64,000 nt of DNA from CAVPFA01 sp963703655 (GTDB lineage Bacteria; Actinomycetota; Acidimicrobiia; Acidimicrobiales; Bog-793), in assembly GCA_963703655.1 (NCBI GenBank), contig CAVPFA010000008.1, positions 62,001-126,000 of the forward strand. The letters are read 5' to 3'. Positions 1-7,880 of this stretch are shown piece by piece. A program made the position numbers and the translations under genes. How positions within the stretch are numbered: the stretch's first letter is position 1; each line of letters begins with the position of its first letter. The notes under the pieces are model-generated. The model worked only from the letters and a program-made list of their open reading frames with translations, made no database searches and had not been told where the DNA came from.

Positions 1-42
1 GCATTAGATTGTCAAGACAGATTATAAGGCCACTGAATAGAT

Positions 43-51
43 TGTGGATAA
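43..51 (-). other. isolated DnaA-box-like 9-mer
   Basis: The minus strand reads TTATCCACA, identical to the high-affinity bacterial DnaA box. Only one copy is visible and neither dnaA nor dnaN is in the window, so it cannot be called an origin. It lies in an unusually AT-rich patch at the window edge. Confidence 0.25.
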
Positions 52-169
52 CCGGGCGAGCCATGTGGAAGAGTTTCGATCTCTCTCATGAGATTGCGTA
101 GCAACCGATGACCGAACCAGTTGCCGAATCGGCCGCTAGCCTCGAGATCGATATGCCGTGGGCGCCCCA

Positions 170-187
170 GAGGACTGTAGAGTCCTC
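170..187. other. perfect 7-bp hairpin with GTAG loop
   Basis: GAGGACT and AGTCCTC are exact inverted repeats separated by four bases. There is no T-tract on either side, so an intrinsic terminator is only one possibility. It may be part of a larger RNA structure with the hairpins at 290-358. Confidence 0.35.
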
Positions 188-289
188 ACGGTCGCCCCGG
201 CCGAAGTCTGATCGGGATGCGCTTTTGCGCCCCCGGTCATAGGACCGATTACCTGCGAACCCCCCCTTGCGGGTGATCAGGGTGGGGCC

Positions 290-358
290 GTCCCCCGGGC
301 GCCCGGCCGAAAGGCTGGAGCTCGGGGGACGTCCGCGTCAACGCCCCGCTTAAGCGGG
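290..358. terminator. compound inverted repeats beyond the 3' end of the phosphatase operon
   Basis: GTCCCCCG (290-297) pairs with CGGGGGAC (323-330). Inside, CCGGCC and GGCTGG close a GAAA loop, a pairing that needs a G-U pair in the plus-strand RNA. A separate perfect palindrome, CCCGCTTAAGCGGG, spans 345-358. The position just downstream of the minus-strand phosphatase stop suggests a terminator, but the GNRA-capped stem on the other strand also fits a structured RNA. Confidence 0.35.
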
Positions 359-394
359 TAGGACCGCGCCGCGGCGCCGCGTGATCCTGTCTCG

Positions 395-1024
395 TCATTC
401 GGACAGGTGTGCGAGATGCGCCGTCTCGTTGAAGCTGACCAGGGCCGGGCCGCCTGAACCACCCGTCTGGATCCGGCTGATCGACGCGACGCCGAGCGAC
501 AACCGCCACGACATTTCCGCGCCGCCGCCCAGTGCCCAGATGACGGCGGCCTTGATCGGCGATACGTGGCTCACGACGACGACATCGCAGCTGGCCGCCT
601 CCGCGGCAAGCTCTTCGCAGGCGGCCGCCACCCTTGCCAGGACCTCTTCGAGCGTCTCGCCGCCGGGGGGTCTCCACGTTGCGTCCGAGCGCCACCGATC
701 CCAGAGTCCGGGCGGAAGGTCCCCGGGCGCCGTTACATCGAGGTTGCCATAGTCAAGTTCGATGTAGCGCCCGTCGACTTCCACCTCGGGCCACGCTCCC
801 CAGGAGAGCGGCGCCGGGGTCGCGGCGATCGCCTCTGCAGTCTGCCGGGCGCGCTGTAGGGGACTGGTGACGAGGCGGCAAGGCGCTATACGGCGCGACG
901 CGAGCACGTCGCCGAGGACAGCGGCCTGCCGGCGCCCCAGATCGGTAAGGGGCGAGTCTGCCCTTCCGAGCAGGAGGCCGGCGGCATTAGCCTCGCTCTG
1001 GCCGTGACGCACCAGCACCAGCAT
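395..1024 (-). CDS. histidine phosphatase family protein (phosphoglycerate mutase-like)
   Basis: The 209-residue protein begins with the family signature LVRHGQSEAN (residues 4-13), in which the RHG histidine is the phosphorylated residue. The second catalytic region is visible as VVVSHVSPIKA in the C-terminal third. It is a soluble hydrolase acting on a phosphate ester whose identity cannot be read from sequence. In many actinobacteria this gene follows the zinc-ribbon gene found here and may be fused to an RNase H domain; no RNase H part is present. It is the last gene of a minus-strand operon with the zinc-ribbon and inositol-phosphatase genes, 29 nt after its neighbour. A CobC-like alpha-ribazole phosphatase role is possible but unproven. 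Confidence 0.85.
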   Translation of the reverse strand: MLVLVRHGQSEANAAGLLLGRADSPLTDLGRRQAAVLGDVLASRRIAPCRLVTSPLQRARQTAEAIAATPAPLSWGAWPEVEVDGRYIELDYGNLDVTAPGDLPPGLWDRWRSDATWRPPGGETLEEVLARVAAACEELAAEAASCDVVVVSHVSPIKAAVIWALGGGAEMSWRLSLGVASISRIQTGGSGGPALVSFNETAHLAHLSE

Positions 1025-1053
1025 CAGTTGCTAAAAGACCGCTTGGTCGCCCA

Positions 1054-1845
1054 TCAGGGCACGAGGATGCGACCGCACTGCTCGCAGTAAACGATCGAGT
1101 CAGGAGCGGCGTGGCGCAGCCTGTCCAGCTCCCCCGCCGGCAGCTGCAGATGACAGCCGCTGCACGCCCCGCCGACCAGTCGTGCGGCGCCCACTCCGCC
1201 GAGCTTGGCCTTGAGACGCTCGTAGGACGCCGCCAGTTCCGGCGCGACACGCGTGGCGAGTTCATCGCGCGCTGCGCGCGTCGATGCAGCCTCTTCGTCG
1301 ATCGCAGCCTCTGCGAGGCCGAGCTGCTCGCGGGCAAGCGCCAGCTCCTCGATGCCTGCGGCGGCGCTCTCCTCGAGCGCGGACAGCTCCTGATCGAGCG
1401 GCTCCAGAGCTTCCATGACCTCGAGCTCCTGGTCCTCGATCTCTCGCCGCTGGCGACTGAGGGATGCGGCCTCCTCACCCATCGCCTGTTCGTCCCGATA
1501 GGAGCCGGCTCGCCCCGAACGCAGGCGCTGCTCGATGGCCGCGATCCGTTGACCTACGGCCTCAGATCGGGCATCGAAGGTCAGCTGCTGCGCTGCGAGC
1601 TTGTCGCGCTGCTCTCGGGCCTCGATGACTCGGGCAGTCTGCTCGGCAAGCCTGGCGCTCAGCTCCGACACCGCGGCTCGCTCGGCCAGCTCACGGCGAC
1701 GGTAGGCGAGGCGATCGAGCCCAAGGTCCTGCTCTTGAAGCTGTAGGAGGAGAGACAGCTGCGGCGCCTGAGAAGAAGTGGCTGACTCGGCTGCGGAGGG
1801 CTCGGCTGAGGAGGCTGCTGACGACTCGGCTGCGCTCGGGGACAT
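1054..1845 (-). CDS. C4-type zinc ribbon / coiled-coil protein (CdsZ-like)
   Basis: The 263-residue protein has three parts: a low-complexity Ser/Ala/Glu tail (about 1-27), a long helical coiled-coil segment rich in Leu, Glu, Arg and Ala (about 30-200), and a C-terminal zinc ribbon with CSGC near residue 228 and CEQC near 253. This architecture is that of the actinobacterial family long annotated as a putative zinc-ribbon protein, of which mycobacterial CdsZ is a member. A role in regulation or RNA/protein binding is likely but not deducible here. It starts 12 nt after the inositol-phosphatase stop, so the two are probably co-transcribed. The Ser/Ala tail is unusual and the true start could lie further in, near residue 28. 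Confidence 0.8.
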   Translation of the reverse strand: MSPSAAESSAASSAEPSAAESATSSQAPQLSLLLQLQEQDLGLDRLAYRRRELAERAAVSELSARLAEQTARVIEAREQRDKLAAQQLTFDARSEAVGQRIAAIEQRLRSGRAGSYRDEQAMGEEAASLSRQRREIEDQELEVMEALEPLDQELSALEESAAAGIEELALAREQLGLAEAAIDEEAASTRAARDELATRVAPELAASYERLKAKLGGVGAARLVGGACSGCHLQLPAGELDRLRHAAPDSIVYCEQCGRILVP

Positions 1846-1857
1846 CGCGGATCGAGG

Positions 1858-2613
1858 TTACCGGTGCCACGTCGCCCTGGCTGCGACCAGCTCGGCCAGC
1901 AGTGCTGGTGTGCCGGCCGCGACGGGCGTCCTGCGGGCCGAGTGGTCCCTCACGACGAGATCACGGCCCTCAGCGTCGACTAGAAGCGCACCCGCCTCGG
2001 CACACACCAGCAGTGCGCCTAGGTAGTCCCAGCTGCCGTGCGCATCGTGCACGCAGTCGACATAACCGTCCAAGGTCCCGTCCGCGACTGCGCACAGGTC
2101 CAGCGCTGCGGCTCCGAGCGCTCGAAACTGCCGCCATCCGAGATAGCGAGGCGGGTACCCGGACACTCCGATAAGCGAGCGGCCGAGCGACTCCGACGAA
2201 GAGGGGGCGATCGTTTCTCCGTCACGCCGTGCGCCGGCGCCTCGCGCTGCCTCGTAACGGGCACCGGTCGCCTGATTGACGACGAGCGCGGCGAGCGGCC
2301 CGACGTCGTCCAGAACGCAGATGCTGGTCGCGTACCACGGAATGCGCCGCGAAGCGTTCGTGGAGCCGTCGACCGGATCGAGCACCGCGAGCAGCGGCCG
2401 CTCGGGAGCCTCGGCACTGAGGCCGGACTCCTCGCTCAGGATCCCGAGGCCGGCATCGGTGAGAACGCGAACCGCGGCTGAGTCCGCGACGAGATCGGAC
2501 CGGTACTGTCCGGGCCGGGCGCCGGTCAACCCCCAGTCGGCGAGGCCGCTGAGCGAGCCTGCGACCGCATCGGCCGCTTCGCCGAGGACCTGCAGAAGCT
2601 CCGCGCCGTCCAC
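1858..2613 (-). CDS. inositol monophosphatase family protein
   Basis: This is a Mg2+-dependent sugar-phosphate phosphatase. The metal and phosphate sites of the family are all present: EES at 61-63, DPVDGSTN at 79-86 (classical DPIDGT) and WDYLGA at 195-200 (classical WDxAAG). The 251-residue length is typical. The substrate could be inositol-1-phosphate, histidinol-phosphate or fructose-1,6-bisphosphate; the motifs do not separate these. It is the first gene of the operon leading to the zinc-ribbon and phosphatase genes and is divergent from the unknown gene at 2664. The GTG start is chosen because it begins the conserved helix and lies 8 nt after a TACGGT hexamer, consistent with a leaderless transcript. 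Confidence 0.85.
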   Translation of the reverse strand: MDGAELLQVLGEAADAVAGSLSGLADWGLTGARPGQYRSDLVADSAAVRVLTDAGLGILSEESGLSAEAPERPLLAVLDPVDGSTNASRRIPWYATSICVLDDVGPLAALVVNQATGARYEAARGAGARRDGETIAPSSSESLGRSLIGVSGYPPRYLGWRQFRALGAAALDLCAVADGTLDGYVDCVHDAHGSWDYLGALLVCAEAGALLVDAEGRDLVVRDHSARRTPVAAGTPALLAELVAARATWHR

Positions 2614-2621
2614 AGGACCGA

Positions 2622-2627
2622 ACCGTA
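2622..2627 (-). promoter_or_regulatory. -10-like TACGGT for a leaderless start of the inositol phosphatase gene
   Basis: TACGGT on the minus strand fits the actinobacterial TAnnnT -10 element. Eight bases separate it from the GTG start, leaving no room for a Shine-Dalgarno sequence. No clear -35 is visible. Confidence 0.4.
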
Positions 2628-2663
2628 GCGTCCCACCCGCGCCCGACTAAACTCAGGTGCCGA

Positions 2664-3224
2664 ATGGCCGTCATCGACGTAGCTGGTTATGTTGCCGAGC
2701 TTAAGGATCATGCGGTCGACCACAAGTTTCACGTGCACGACGAGCGTCACTTCGTCGAGACGTACTCTCTTCGACAGTTCTGGGAAGTCGACCTCCACCC
2801 CGAGGAAGGTTGTGGCGGACCGATCGACCTCCACCTCGCGCTCGAGGTCGAGCCCCGCGTGCTTCTCGACTTCGAGGATGCCGTCGTCGCTCTGCCCGAG
2901 GACGAGGACCCCGCCGACAAGTGGTTTTTCCCGCTCACGTTCAATTGGGGCGTGCCGCCCCTCCCGCAGGGGCCCGACCTCCTTCGGCTCGCGATCGACC
3001 TAGCAGGGGTAGGGGGCGTCGACCTCCCACTTGAGATCTCAGCGACGGACTCCTTCGCCTCGGTGACCGACGCTCCGGTCCGGCGCCTCACTATCGTCGC
3101 CAGGCAGCAGGTATCGCTGGCTCGGGTACTCGCGGGCGAGGAGCTGCTCTGCGACACGTTCGACCGTGCTCTCGGAGTTACCCGTTTCTTGCTCGACAAA
3201 GCCCCAATCTGGCTCGGAGAATAA
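2664..3224 (+). CDS. conserved-looking hypothetical protein, 186 aa
   Basis: I do not recognise the family. The protein is soluble, with no signal peptide or membrane segment, and acidic in its first half (HPEEGCGG, LPEDEDPADKW). The even spread of hydrophobic strands suggests a compact beta-rich fold. Codon use and GC-rich third positions match the neighbours, so it is a real gene. A TAAACT hexamer ends ten bases before the ATG and could be the -10 of a very short leader. It is divergent from the inositol-phosphatase gene, and its stop lies two bases before a small lipoprotein gene, so the pair is likely one operon. Confidence 0.7.
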   Translation: MAVIDVAGYVAELKDHAVDHKFHVHDERHFVETYSLRQFWEVDLHPEEGCGGPIDLHLALEVEPRVLLDFEDAVVALPEDEDPADKWFFPLTFNWGVPPLPQGPDLLRLAIDLAGVGGVDLPLEISATDSFASVTDAPVRRLTIVARQQVSLARVLAGEELLCDTFDRALGVTRFLLDKAPIWLGE

Positions 3225-3225
3225 A

Positions 3226-3585
3226 TTGGCGCGGCCGCGACTGGTCGCCGGCTTCATCATTCTCGCTCTGGCATGCAACTTGGTCCTGACCGATTGCTCC
3301 TCGCAGGACGCCGCACCCCTGGCACACCAGGCGTGCGCCCAGGTCGAACGGGCTCTGGCCGCCGAGCGCCAGGTGGCCTCCGCCAGCGCCCCTCGTGCGG
3401 CGCACCTCGAGGCAGCCGCGCTCGACGACGTGCGGGCGGCTCTTCCGCTCGCGGCTCTGGCGGCCGGCGACGACACGTCCTGGCAGGCGCTCGACGCCAC
3501 CTTGAGCGAGTCGAACCGTGTCCCGCTTCGCTATCTCCTCCACGCGCTCAGCGACCAGTGTGCCAACTCTGCCGGGGACGGCTGA
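3226..3585 (+). CDS. small predicted lipoprotein with TTG start
   Basis: The 119-residue protein has a basic N-terminus (ARPR), a hydrophobic stretch and a lipobox-like LTDC around residue 23, so it is probably exported and lipid-anchored. The rest is Ala-rich with two further cysteines and no known domain. I chose the TTG at 3226 because GGAGA lies 6 nt upstream and because it starts just before the basic residues of the signal peptide; longer in-frame starts overlap the preceding gene. It begins one base after the stop of the 186-residue gene, implying co-expression. Function unknown. Confidence 0.6.
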   Translation: MARPRLVAGFIILALACNLVLTDCSSQDAAPLAHQACAQVERALAAERQVASASAPRAAHLEAAALDDVRAALPLAALAAGDDTSWQALDATLSESNRVPLRYLLHALSDQCANSAGDG

Positions 3586-3633
3586 GGCGGGCAGTTCTCT
3601 CCAAGGCCGCCCTTGATCCGACCGACTCACCAC

Positions 3634-5025
3634 TCAATGGTCGACCAGCTCCCAGAGCTTGATCCCGCCGAGGATGCCGGCGACGTTATCGACGATTGTC
3701 ACCGAAGGGCCGAGATAGCCGGCGAGGAGGCGCGAATTGCCGCCTCCGACGTAGAGGCGGTCATAGTTGAGGAGGAGGTGAAAATTGGAGAACGCATCCT
3801 CCGCACGCTTGCGCCACTTCTTGGCGCCTACCCTCCGCAACGCCGCGTCGCCGAGCTGCTCGTTGTACGTCTCGCCCTTGCGGAACGGGTGTTGGGCGAG
3901 CTCGAGGTGCGGTGCGAGCTTTCCGTCAAGCAGCAGCGCCGTGCCGACGCCCGTACCCAGTGTCACGACGAGCTCGAGTCCCGAGCCGCTCACGACCTCG
4001 AGACCCTGAAGGTCCGCGTCATTTGCGAGGCGTACCGGATGGCCGAGTCGCTCTGCCATTTGGCCGGCCAGGTCACAACCTGTCCACGCTGCGAGAAGCT
4101 TCCCGACTACCGGCGAGCCGGGACCCGATCGCGTCACGAAGTGAGGCGCCGTCAGGACGATGCCTTTGCGGACAACTCCGGGGAAGCCAATCGAGACTCG
4201 GTCGAAGCTCGGCAGGGGCGCGACAAGTGCAGCCAGGGCCTCAACGAGACGCTCAGGCGGGCATGGGTAGGTCGTCGGAACACGGACACGGTCGGCGACG
4301 AGCTTGCCCGTTGCGTCCAGCACCGAAGCCTTCAGACCGGTGCCACCGACGTCGATCGCCAGCGTCCTCGGCTTCATCACGCCGGGGCCGGTTGCGACAC
4401 CGGGACCTGCTGCGACACCTGGGCCGGCTGAGACGCCGGGACCGGCCGGGACGCCGGGACCGGCCGGGACACCGGGGCCGGCCGGGACACCCGGGGCTCG
4501 AGCTGTCTTTGCAGCTTTGGGTGAAGCCGTTGCCGAGGCCGCCCGAGGAGCTGTCCGAGGTGATGTCCTTCTTGCTGGCCGTCCCCTCGCACCTGCGGGC
4601 GGGGGCGGGGGCGGGGGTGGGAGCGCACCCGATGGCGGCTCGGAGGCCGGCGTGGTGAGCTCAGTTGCTTCGGATGCTTCCCCTGCTGAAGCTGCCACGG
4701 ACGGTACGGACGCCTCGAGAGGTTCGGACGCCTCGGGCAGATCGTCCGACATGGCAGGCCGCTGCCATCTGGACGGCTCAGAGGCGACCGCCGGCGGGGA
4801 CGGCGGCGGCTGGTCGAGCGGCGAAGACGACGGGGGCGGCGGCGGCGGCTCCTGGAGCGGCGAAGACGACGGGGGCGGTGACGGCGGCTCCTGGAGCGGC
4901 GAAGACGAGGGGGGCGGCGGAGGCTGCTGGACCGGCGAAGACGACGGGGGCGGTGACGGGCGCTCAGCGCCCACAGGAGGGTCCGGCGGATGTGATCTCG
5001 CGTCGGTGTCCTCGTACCCGTTCAT
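3634..5025 (-). CDS. ppgK: ROK-family polyphosphate glucokinase with a Pro-rich N-terminal extension
   Basis: The last 247 residues (217-463, starting MKPRTLAIDVGGTG) are a ROK sugar-kinase domain of the length and pattern of polyphosphate glucokinase: phosphate-binding DVGGTGLKAS, substrate-side LANDADLQG, and LGTGVGTALLLDG. The enzyme would phosphorylate glucose using polyphosphate or ATP. Residues 1-216 are an unusual low-complexity extension: proline blocks with PPSSSPLQEP-like units, an Ala/Ser/Glu segment, a basic Ala/Arg/Lys patch, and six PAGPGV-type repeats just before the kinase. The ATG at 5025 overlaps the pepA stop as ATGA and has a GGAAGGTGG ribosome site. An internal ATG at 4377 could give the bare kinase but has no good ribosome site. 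Confidence 0.8.
   Translation of the reverse strand: MNGYEDTDARSHPPDPPVGAERPSPPPSSSPVQQPPPPPSSSPLQEPPSPPPSSSPLQEPPPPPPSSSPLDQPPPSPPAVASEPSRWQRPAMSDDLPEASEPLEASVPSVAASAGEASEATELTTPASEPPSGALPPPPPPPPAGARGRPARRTSPRTAPRAASATASPKAAKTARAPGVPAGPGVPAGPGVPAGPGVSAGPGVAAGPGVATGPGVMKPRTLAIDVGGTGLKASVLDATGKLVADRVRVPTTYPCPPERLVEALAALVAPLPSFDRVSIGFPGVVRKGIVLTAPHFVTRSGPGSPVVGKLLAAWTGCDLAGQMAERLGHPVRLANDADLQGLEVVSGSGLELVVTLGTGVGTALLLDGKLAPHLELAQHPFRKGETYNEQLGDAALRRVGAKKWRKRAEDAFSNFHLLLNYDRLYVGGGNSRLLAGYLGPSVTIVDNVAGILGGIKLWELVDH
4384..4500. repeat. tandem repeats encoding PAGPGV units
   Basis: An 18-base unit (GGGACCGGCCGGGACGCC-like) is repeated about six times inside ppgK. It encodes collagen-like PAGPGV repeats that form a linker just before the kinase domain. 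Confidence 0.7.
4812..4960. repeat. four 36-39 bp tandem repeats in ppgK
   Basis: The marker GAAGACGA recurs at 4823, 4862, 4901 and 4937 (spacing 39, 39, 36). On the coding strand each unit encodes a PPPSSSPLQEP-like proline block. Such repeats are prone to expansion and contraction. Confidence 0.75.
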
Positions 5026-6570
5026 GGCACCACCTTCCGGCCGGCGGCACCTGCCGCCGGCGAGTCGAGCGGCTCGTACGCACACAGCAACTCGAGCAGC
5101 GTGCGGACCCCGAAACCTGTTGAGCCCCGCCGGAATTCGCCAGAATCCTCATCCGAGCGCGCAGGCCCCGCGATGTCCAGGTGGACCCACGGCCGATCCC
5201 CGACAAACTCCTCGAGCAGCAAACCAGCCGTGAGGGCGCCCCCGGCCGCTGGTTTACCAGTGTTCTTCATGTCTGCGACGTCCGAGTCTATGTCGGCGCG
5301 ATAAGCCTCGGGAAGCGGGAGCGGCCACGTTGGCTCGCCGGCACGCTCTGAGGCGGTGCGCACCGCTGACACGAGTCGATCGTCGTTGCCCATCAGGCCG
5401 GCGATCTTGCGACCCAGCGCGACCACGCAGGCGCCGGTAAGCGTCGCAAGGTCGATTATCGCGTCCGGGCCCTCCTCGGCCGCGAGCGAAAGACCGTCCG
5501 CAAGCACGAGGCGGCCCTCGGCGTCGGTGTTGAGCACCTCGATGGTCTTGCCGTTGCGGATCTCGAGGACGTCACCGGGCTTGGTCGCCCGCCCGCCTGG
5601 CATGTTCTCGGTCGTCGGGGCGAAGCCGATCACTCGGACTCCCACCCCGAGCGCGCGGCAGGCGCCGAGCGTCGCGATCACGACCGCGGCGCCGCTCATG
5701 TCCGTCTTCATCATCATCATTCCGTCAGCTGTCTTCAGCGACAATCCTCCCGAATCGAAGGTGATGCCTTTTCCCACGAGAGCGACGGTCGGGATGCTGC
5801 CGTCGGGACGCCTCCGAGCCTCGGAGTCCGCGGGCTCGTACACGAGCTTGATCAGGCGCGGTGGCTCGGCCGAGCCTGCGGCCACGCCGAGCAGGCCGCC
5901 AAGGCGGGCCTCCGAGATCGCCGCCTTGTCGAGAATCGTCGCTTCGAGACCTGCGCGCTCGGCGACCTCGACGGCCACCTCGGCGAGCTGGACGGGGGTG
6001 AGGGCGCCCGCGGGCTCGTTCGAAAGGTCACGCGCGAGTCGAGTCGCGGTCTGCGATCACGCGGCCTCGCTCGAGCCCACGCTCGGCAGCGGAGACCTCG
6101 TCGCTCGCGACGACGATCGTGAGCGACTCGAGCGCATCCGGATCGCCGGCGTGGTAGCGCGTGTAGCGGTACCGAGCACCCCAGAAGCCTTCGATGGCCG
6201 CTTCTACCGCTTGCCCGGCTTCGATTCCCAAGCTCGTGATACCCGTCAGGTCCAATGCGACGGTCTTCGCGTCGCCGGTGGAGAGCGAGAGAGCCGCGCC
6301 TGCTCGGCGCAACGTCCTCGTGTCAAGGCGGTTGCGATCCCCGAGACCGAGCAACACGTCCGCGCGCCCCCCGGCGCCGGGTTTGACGAGCCTCTCGCCG
6401 AGCTTTGCCTTGAAGCCCCTCCGCTCACACCACGCGATGTCCAGCTCGAGTCCCGGCCTCGCTGTCTCCAGGCCTTCGAACGCACCCCATCCGAGAGCCT
6501 CGACACCTTCGGGCGCCGAGTCGGCCACGTCCGTCGGCAAGCTCAAGGGCGAGTGCACGGCGGCCGTCAC
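5022..6570 (-). CDS. pepA: leucyl aminopeptidase (M17), interrupted by a one-base frameshift
   Basis: This is a cytosolic di-metal exopeptidase releasing N-terminal residues. The C-terminal catalytic part has VGKGITFDSGGLSLK, MKTDMSGAA, APTTENMPGG and the family signature NTDAEGRLVLADGL. The N-terminal M17 domain lies upstream in another frame (6570 to about 6050). One extra base in the GG at 6048-6049 separates the halves; removing it joins VIAD to ATRLARDLSNEPAG, the normal family sequence, giving about 515 residues. The GTG start at 6570 overlaps the adenosyltransferase stop as GTGA. The stop overlaps ppgK as ATGA. Both halves are intact, so an indel error is more likely than decay. Confidence 0.85.
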
Positions 6571-7130
6571 GCCTTCGCCCCGCGAGCCCGCACAGGTCCA
6601 CCCCGGGAGGTCAGGTGTTCCTGGTCCTCCGAGCGCGCCAGGAGCCAGCACAGGTCCGAAAGGCGATTGAGATACGGCACCACCTGCGAGCCTTCGCCCT
6701 GGCCGAGTGCGACCGCCAGCCGCTCGGCGCGGCGAACAACCGTGCGGGCGACGTCGAGGGCTGCGCTGGCCCGGCTCTGACCCGGCACGACGAACTCCGA
6801 GGGCACGGCGCCGGACGCTTCGAGCTCGTGCACGCGCCTCTCCAGGGCATCGACCATCTCACTGGTGACGAGGGTCGTACCGGCATCGAGCTTGCTGCGA
6901 TTACGGGGCGCGGTCGCAACCTCTGCCATCAGGACCCAGAGCCCTCGTTCGAGTGCCGCGAGCTCGTCGTCGAGCTTCGTGCCCCGAACCTCGGCACGAG
7001 CAACGCCGAGAGCCGCCTGCGCCTCGTCGACCGCGCCATTGGTCTCGATGCGAATCGAGTCCTTGCGGACCCGCCCGCCGTAGAAGAGACCGGTTAAACC
7101 GCCGTCGCCTCGTTTCGTCGAGATGGTCAC
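6567..7130 (-). CDS. cob(I)alamin adenosyltransferase, PduO type
   Basis: This enzyme transfers the adenosyl group of ATP to cobalt in cob(I)alamin or cob(I)yrinic acid diamide, making coenzyme B12. The N-terminal ATP loop TKRGDGGLTGLFYGG (family pattern TRxGDxGxT) is near residue 4, followed by DSIRIETNGAVDEAQAALG. The C-terminal helices carry RRAERLAVAL and YLNRLSDLCWLLAR, diagnostic of the PduO type. I chose the GTG at 7130 because the conserved TISTKRGDGG begins there; a longer in-frame start at 7169 adds residues outside the family. No other B12 genes are nearby. Its stop overlaps the pepA start. Confidence 0.85.
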   Translation of the reverse strand: MTISTKRGDGGLTGLFYGGRVRKDSIRIETNGAVDEAQAALGVARAEVRGTKLDDELAALERGLWVLMAEVATAPRNRSKLDAGTTLVTSEMVDALERRVHELEASGAVPSEFVVPGQSRASAALDVARTVVRRAERLAVALGQGEGSQVVPYLNRLSDLCWLLARSEDQEHLTSRGGPVRARGAKA

Positions 7131-7221
7131 GGCACCGCAGCGTACTGGCAAGCCTCGCGAGGCCGTCACAGCGAGAAGCCGACAACCCCGGAAGAGTCAC
7201 CAGGTTCCAGGCAGCGGCCCA

Positions 7222-7227
7222 TAGACT
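7222..7227 (+). promoter_or_regulatory. -10-like TAGACT six bases before the lipoprotein start
   Basis: TAGACT fits the TAnnnT -10 element; six bases lie between it and the GTG at 7234, so the transcript would be leaderless. No convincing -35 element is seen. Confidence 0.35.
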
Positions 7228-7233
7228 TCTCGC

Positions 7234-7824
7234 GTGCTGGCCAGCAGACCGCCCTCCGCCTTGCGGCCGCGACCTCCGGAGCGCTCGCTTGGTGGGGGGA
7301 ACCTCCGCCGACCGAGCCGCGCCCTTGCGGTGTGGGCCGCCCTGGGGATCGCGCTCGGGCTCGCCGGCTGCAGCTCCTCGGGCACCTCGACGACGACAAC
7401 CGCTCCTGCGGTGACCACGACGCTCCCGTCGCTGACCACGTCCACGGCCGACATCAAGACTGCCTACTCGGTGCTGTTCGATCTCGCGAATCCGGCGGTT
7501 GCGCCCAAGCTGGCCGTTGTTCAGGACGGCCCGGCGCTCAAGGCGGCGTTCACCACGGCGCTCCGCTCGACGCTCGCGAAGTCCGCCGGCGGCGCGAAGG
7601 TGAGCAAAGTGACGATAGAGCACGGGGCCGGCTGCAAGAACGAGTTCCTTCCGAGCCCGTGCGCGAAGGTCAGCTACACCATCTTGAGCCCTGCTGGCAC
7701 GGTGCTGCTGCCCAGCTCGGGCGGCCTGGCCGTTTACCAGAACGCACGATGGCTCGTCGCCAAGGTGACCATCTGCACGCTCCTCGAGCTGGAAAACGGA
7801 GGGGCGGTACCGCCTGGGTGCTGA
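7234..7824 (+). CDS. predicted lipoprotein of unknown function
   Basis: The 196-residue protein has an Arg-rich N-terminus, a hydrophobic segment ending in the lipobox LAGC (cysteine near residue 46), a Ser/Thr-rich linker (SSSGTSTTTTAPAVTTTLP) and a compact domain with two more cysteines. This is the usual layout of an actinobacterial surface lipoprotein: signal peptide, flexible linker, globular domain. The domain (FDLANPAVAPKLAVVQDG, then LAVYQNARWLVAKVTIC) resembles low-molecular-weight antigen MTB12-like secreted domains, but I would not assign a function on that. The start is probably the GTG at 7234, 6 nt after a TAGACT element. It is convergent with the livF operon. Confidence 0.65.
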   Translation: MLASRPPSALRPRPPERSLGGGNLRRPSRALAVWAALGIALGLAGCSSSGTSTTTTAPAVTTTLPSLTTSTADIKTAYSVLFDLANPAVAPKLAVVQDGPALKAAFTTALRSTLAKSAGGAKVSKVTIEHGAGCKNEFLPSPCAKVSYTILSPAGTVLLPSSGGLAVYQNARWLVAKVTICTLLELENGGAVPPGC

Positions 7825-7865
7825 GGCGCCGGCCTGGGTGCTGAGGCGCCGGCCGGGGTGCTCAG
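7813..7865. repeat. 20-bp tandem repeat at a gene end
   Basis: A 20-base unit CCTGGGTGCTGAGGCGCCGG occurs exactly twice (7813-7832, 7833-7852), followed by a 13-base degenerate third copy. The first copy contains the stop codon of the upstream lipoprotein gene, so the repeat looks like a duplication of a gene tail. Confidence 0.75.
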
Positions 7866-7880
7866 TCCGGGCGCGAAGAA

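Larger units (their letters stand above)
1..394. other. intergenic region with hairpins and an AT-rich patch
   Basis: No credible protein gene lies here. The first 60 bases are much richer in A and T than the rest of the window and hold a TATAAT on the minus strand (26 to 21) and a DnaA-box-like 9-mer. From 165 on, several inverted repeats occur (listed separately), including one whose plus-strand transcript would form a stem capped by a GAAA tetraloop. In many actinobacteria the RNase P RNA gene lies next to the zinc-ribbon and phosphatase genes found just to the right. I looked for its conserved cores on both strands and did not find them. The region could hold a terminator for the minus-strand operon or an unidentified structured RNA. 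Confidence 0.5.

Noticed and set aside
43..51. Replication origin
   Set aside because: A single perfect DnaA box without dnaA, dnaN or a cluster of boxes is not enough.
1..394. RNase P RNA gene (rnpB) next to the zinc-ribbon and phosphatase genes
   Set aside because: Neither strand contains recognisable conserved cores such as GAGGAAAGTCC or the 3' ACAGAA region, so the call is not supported.
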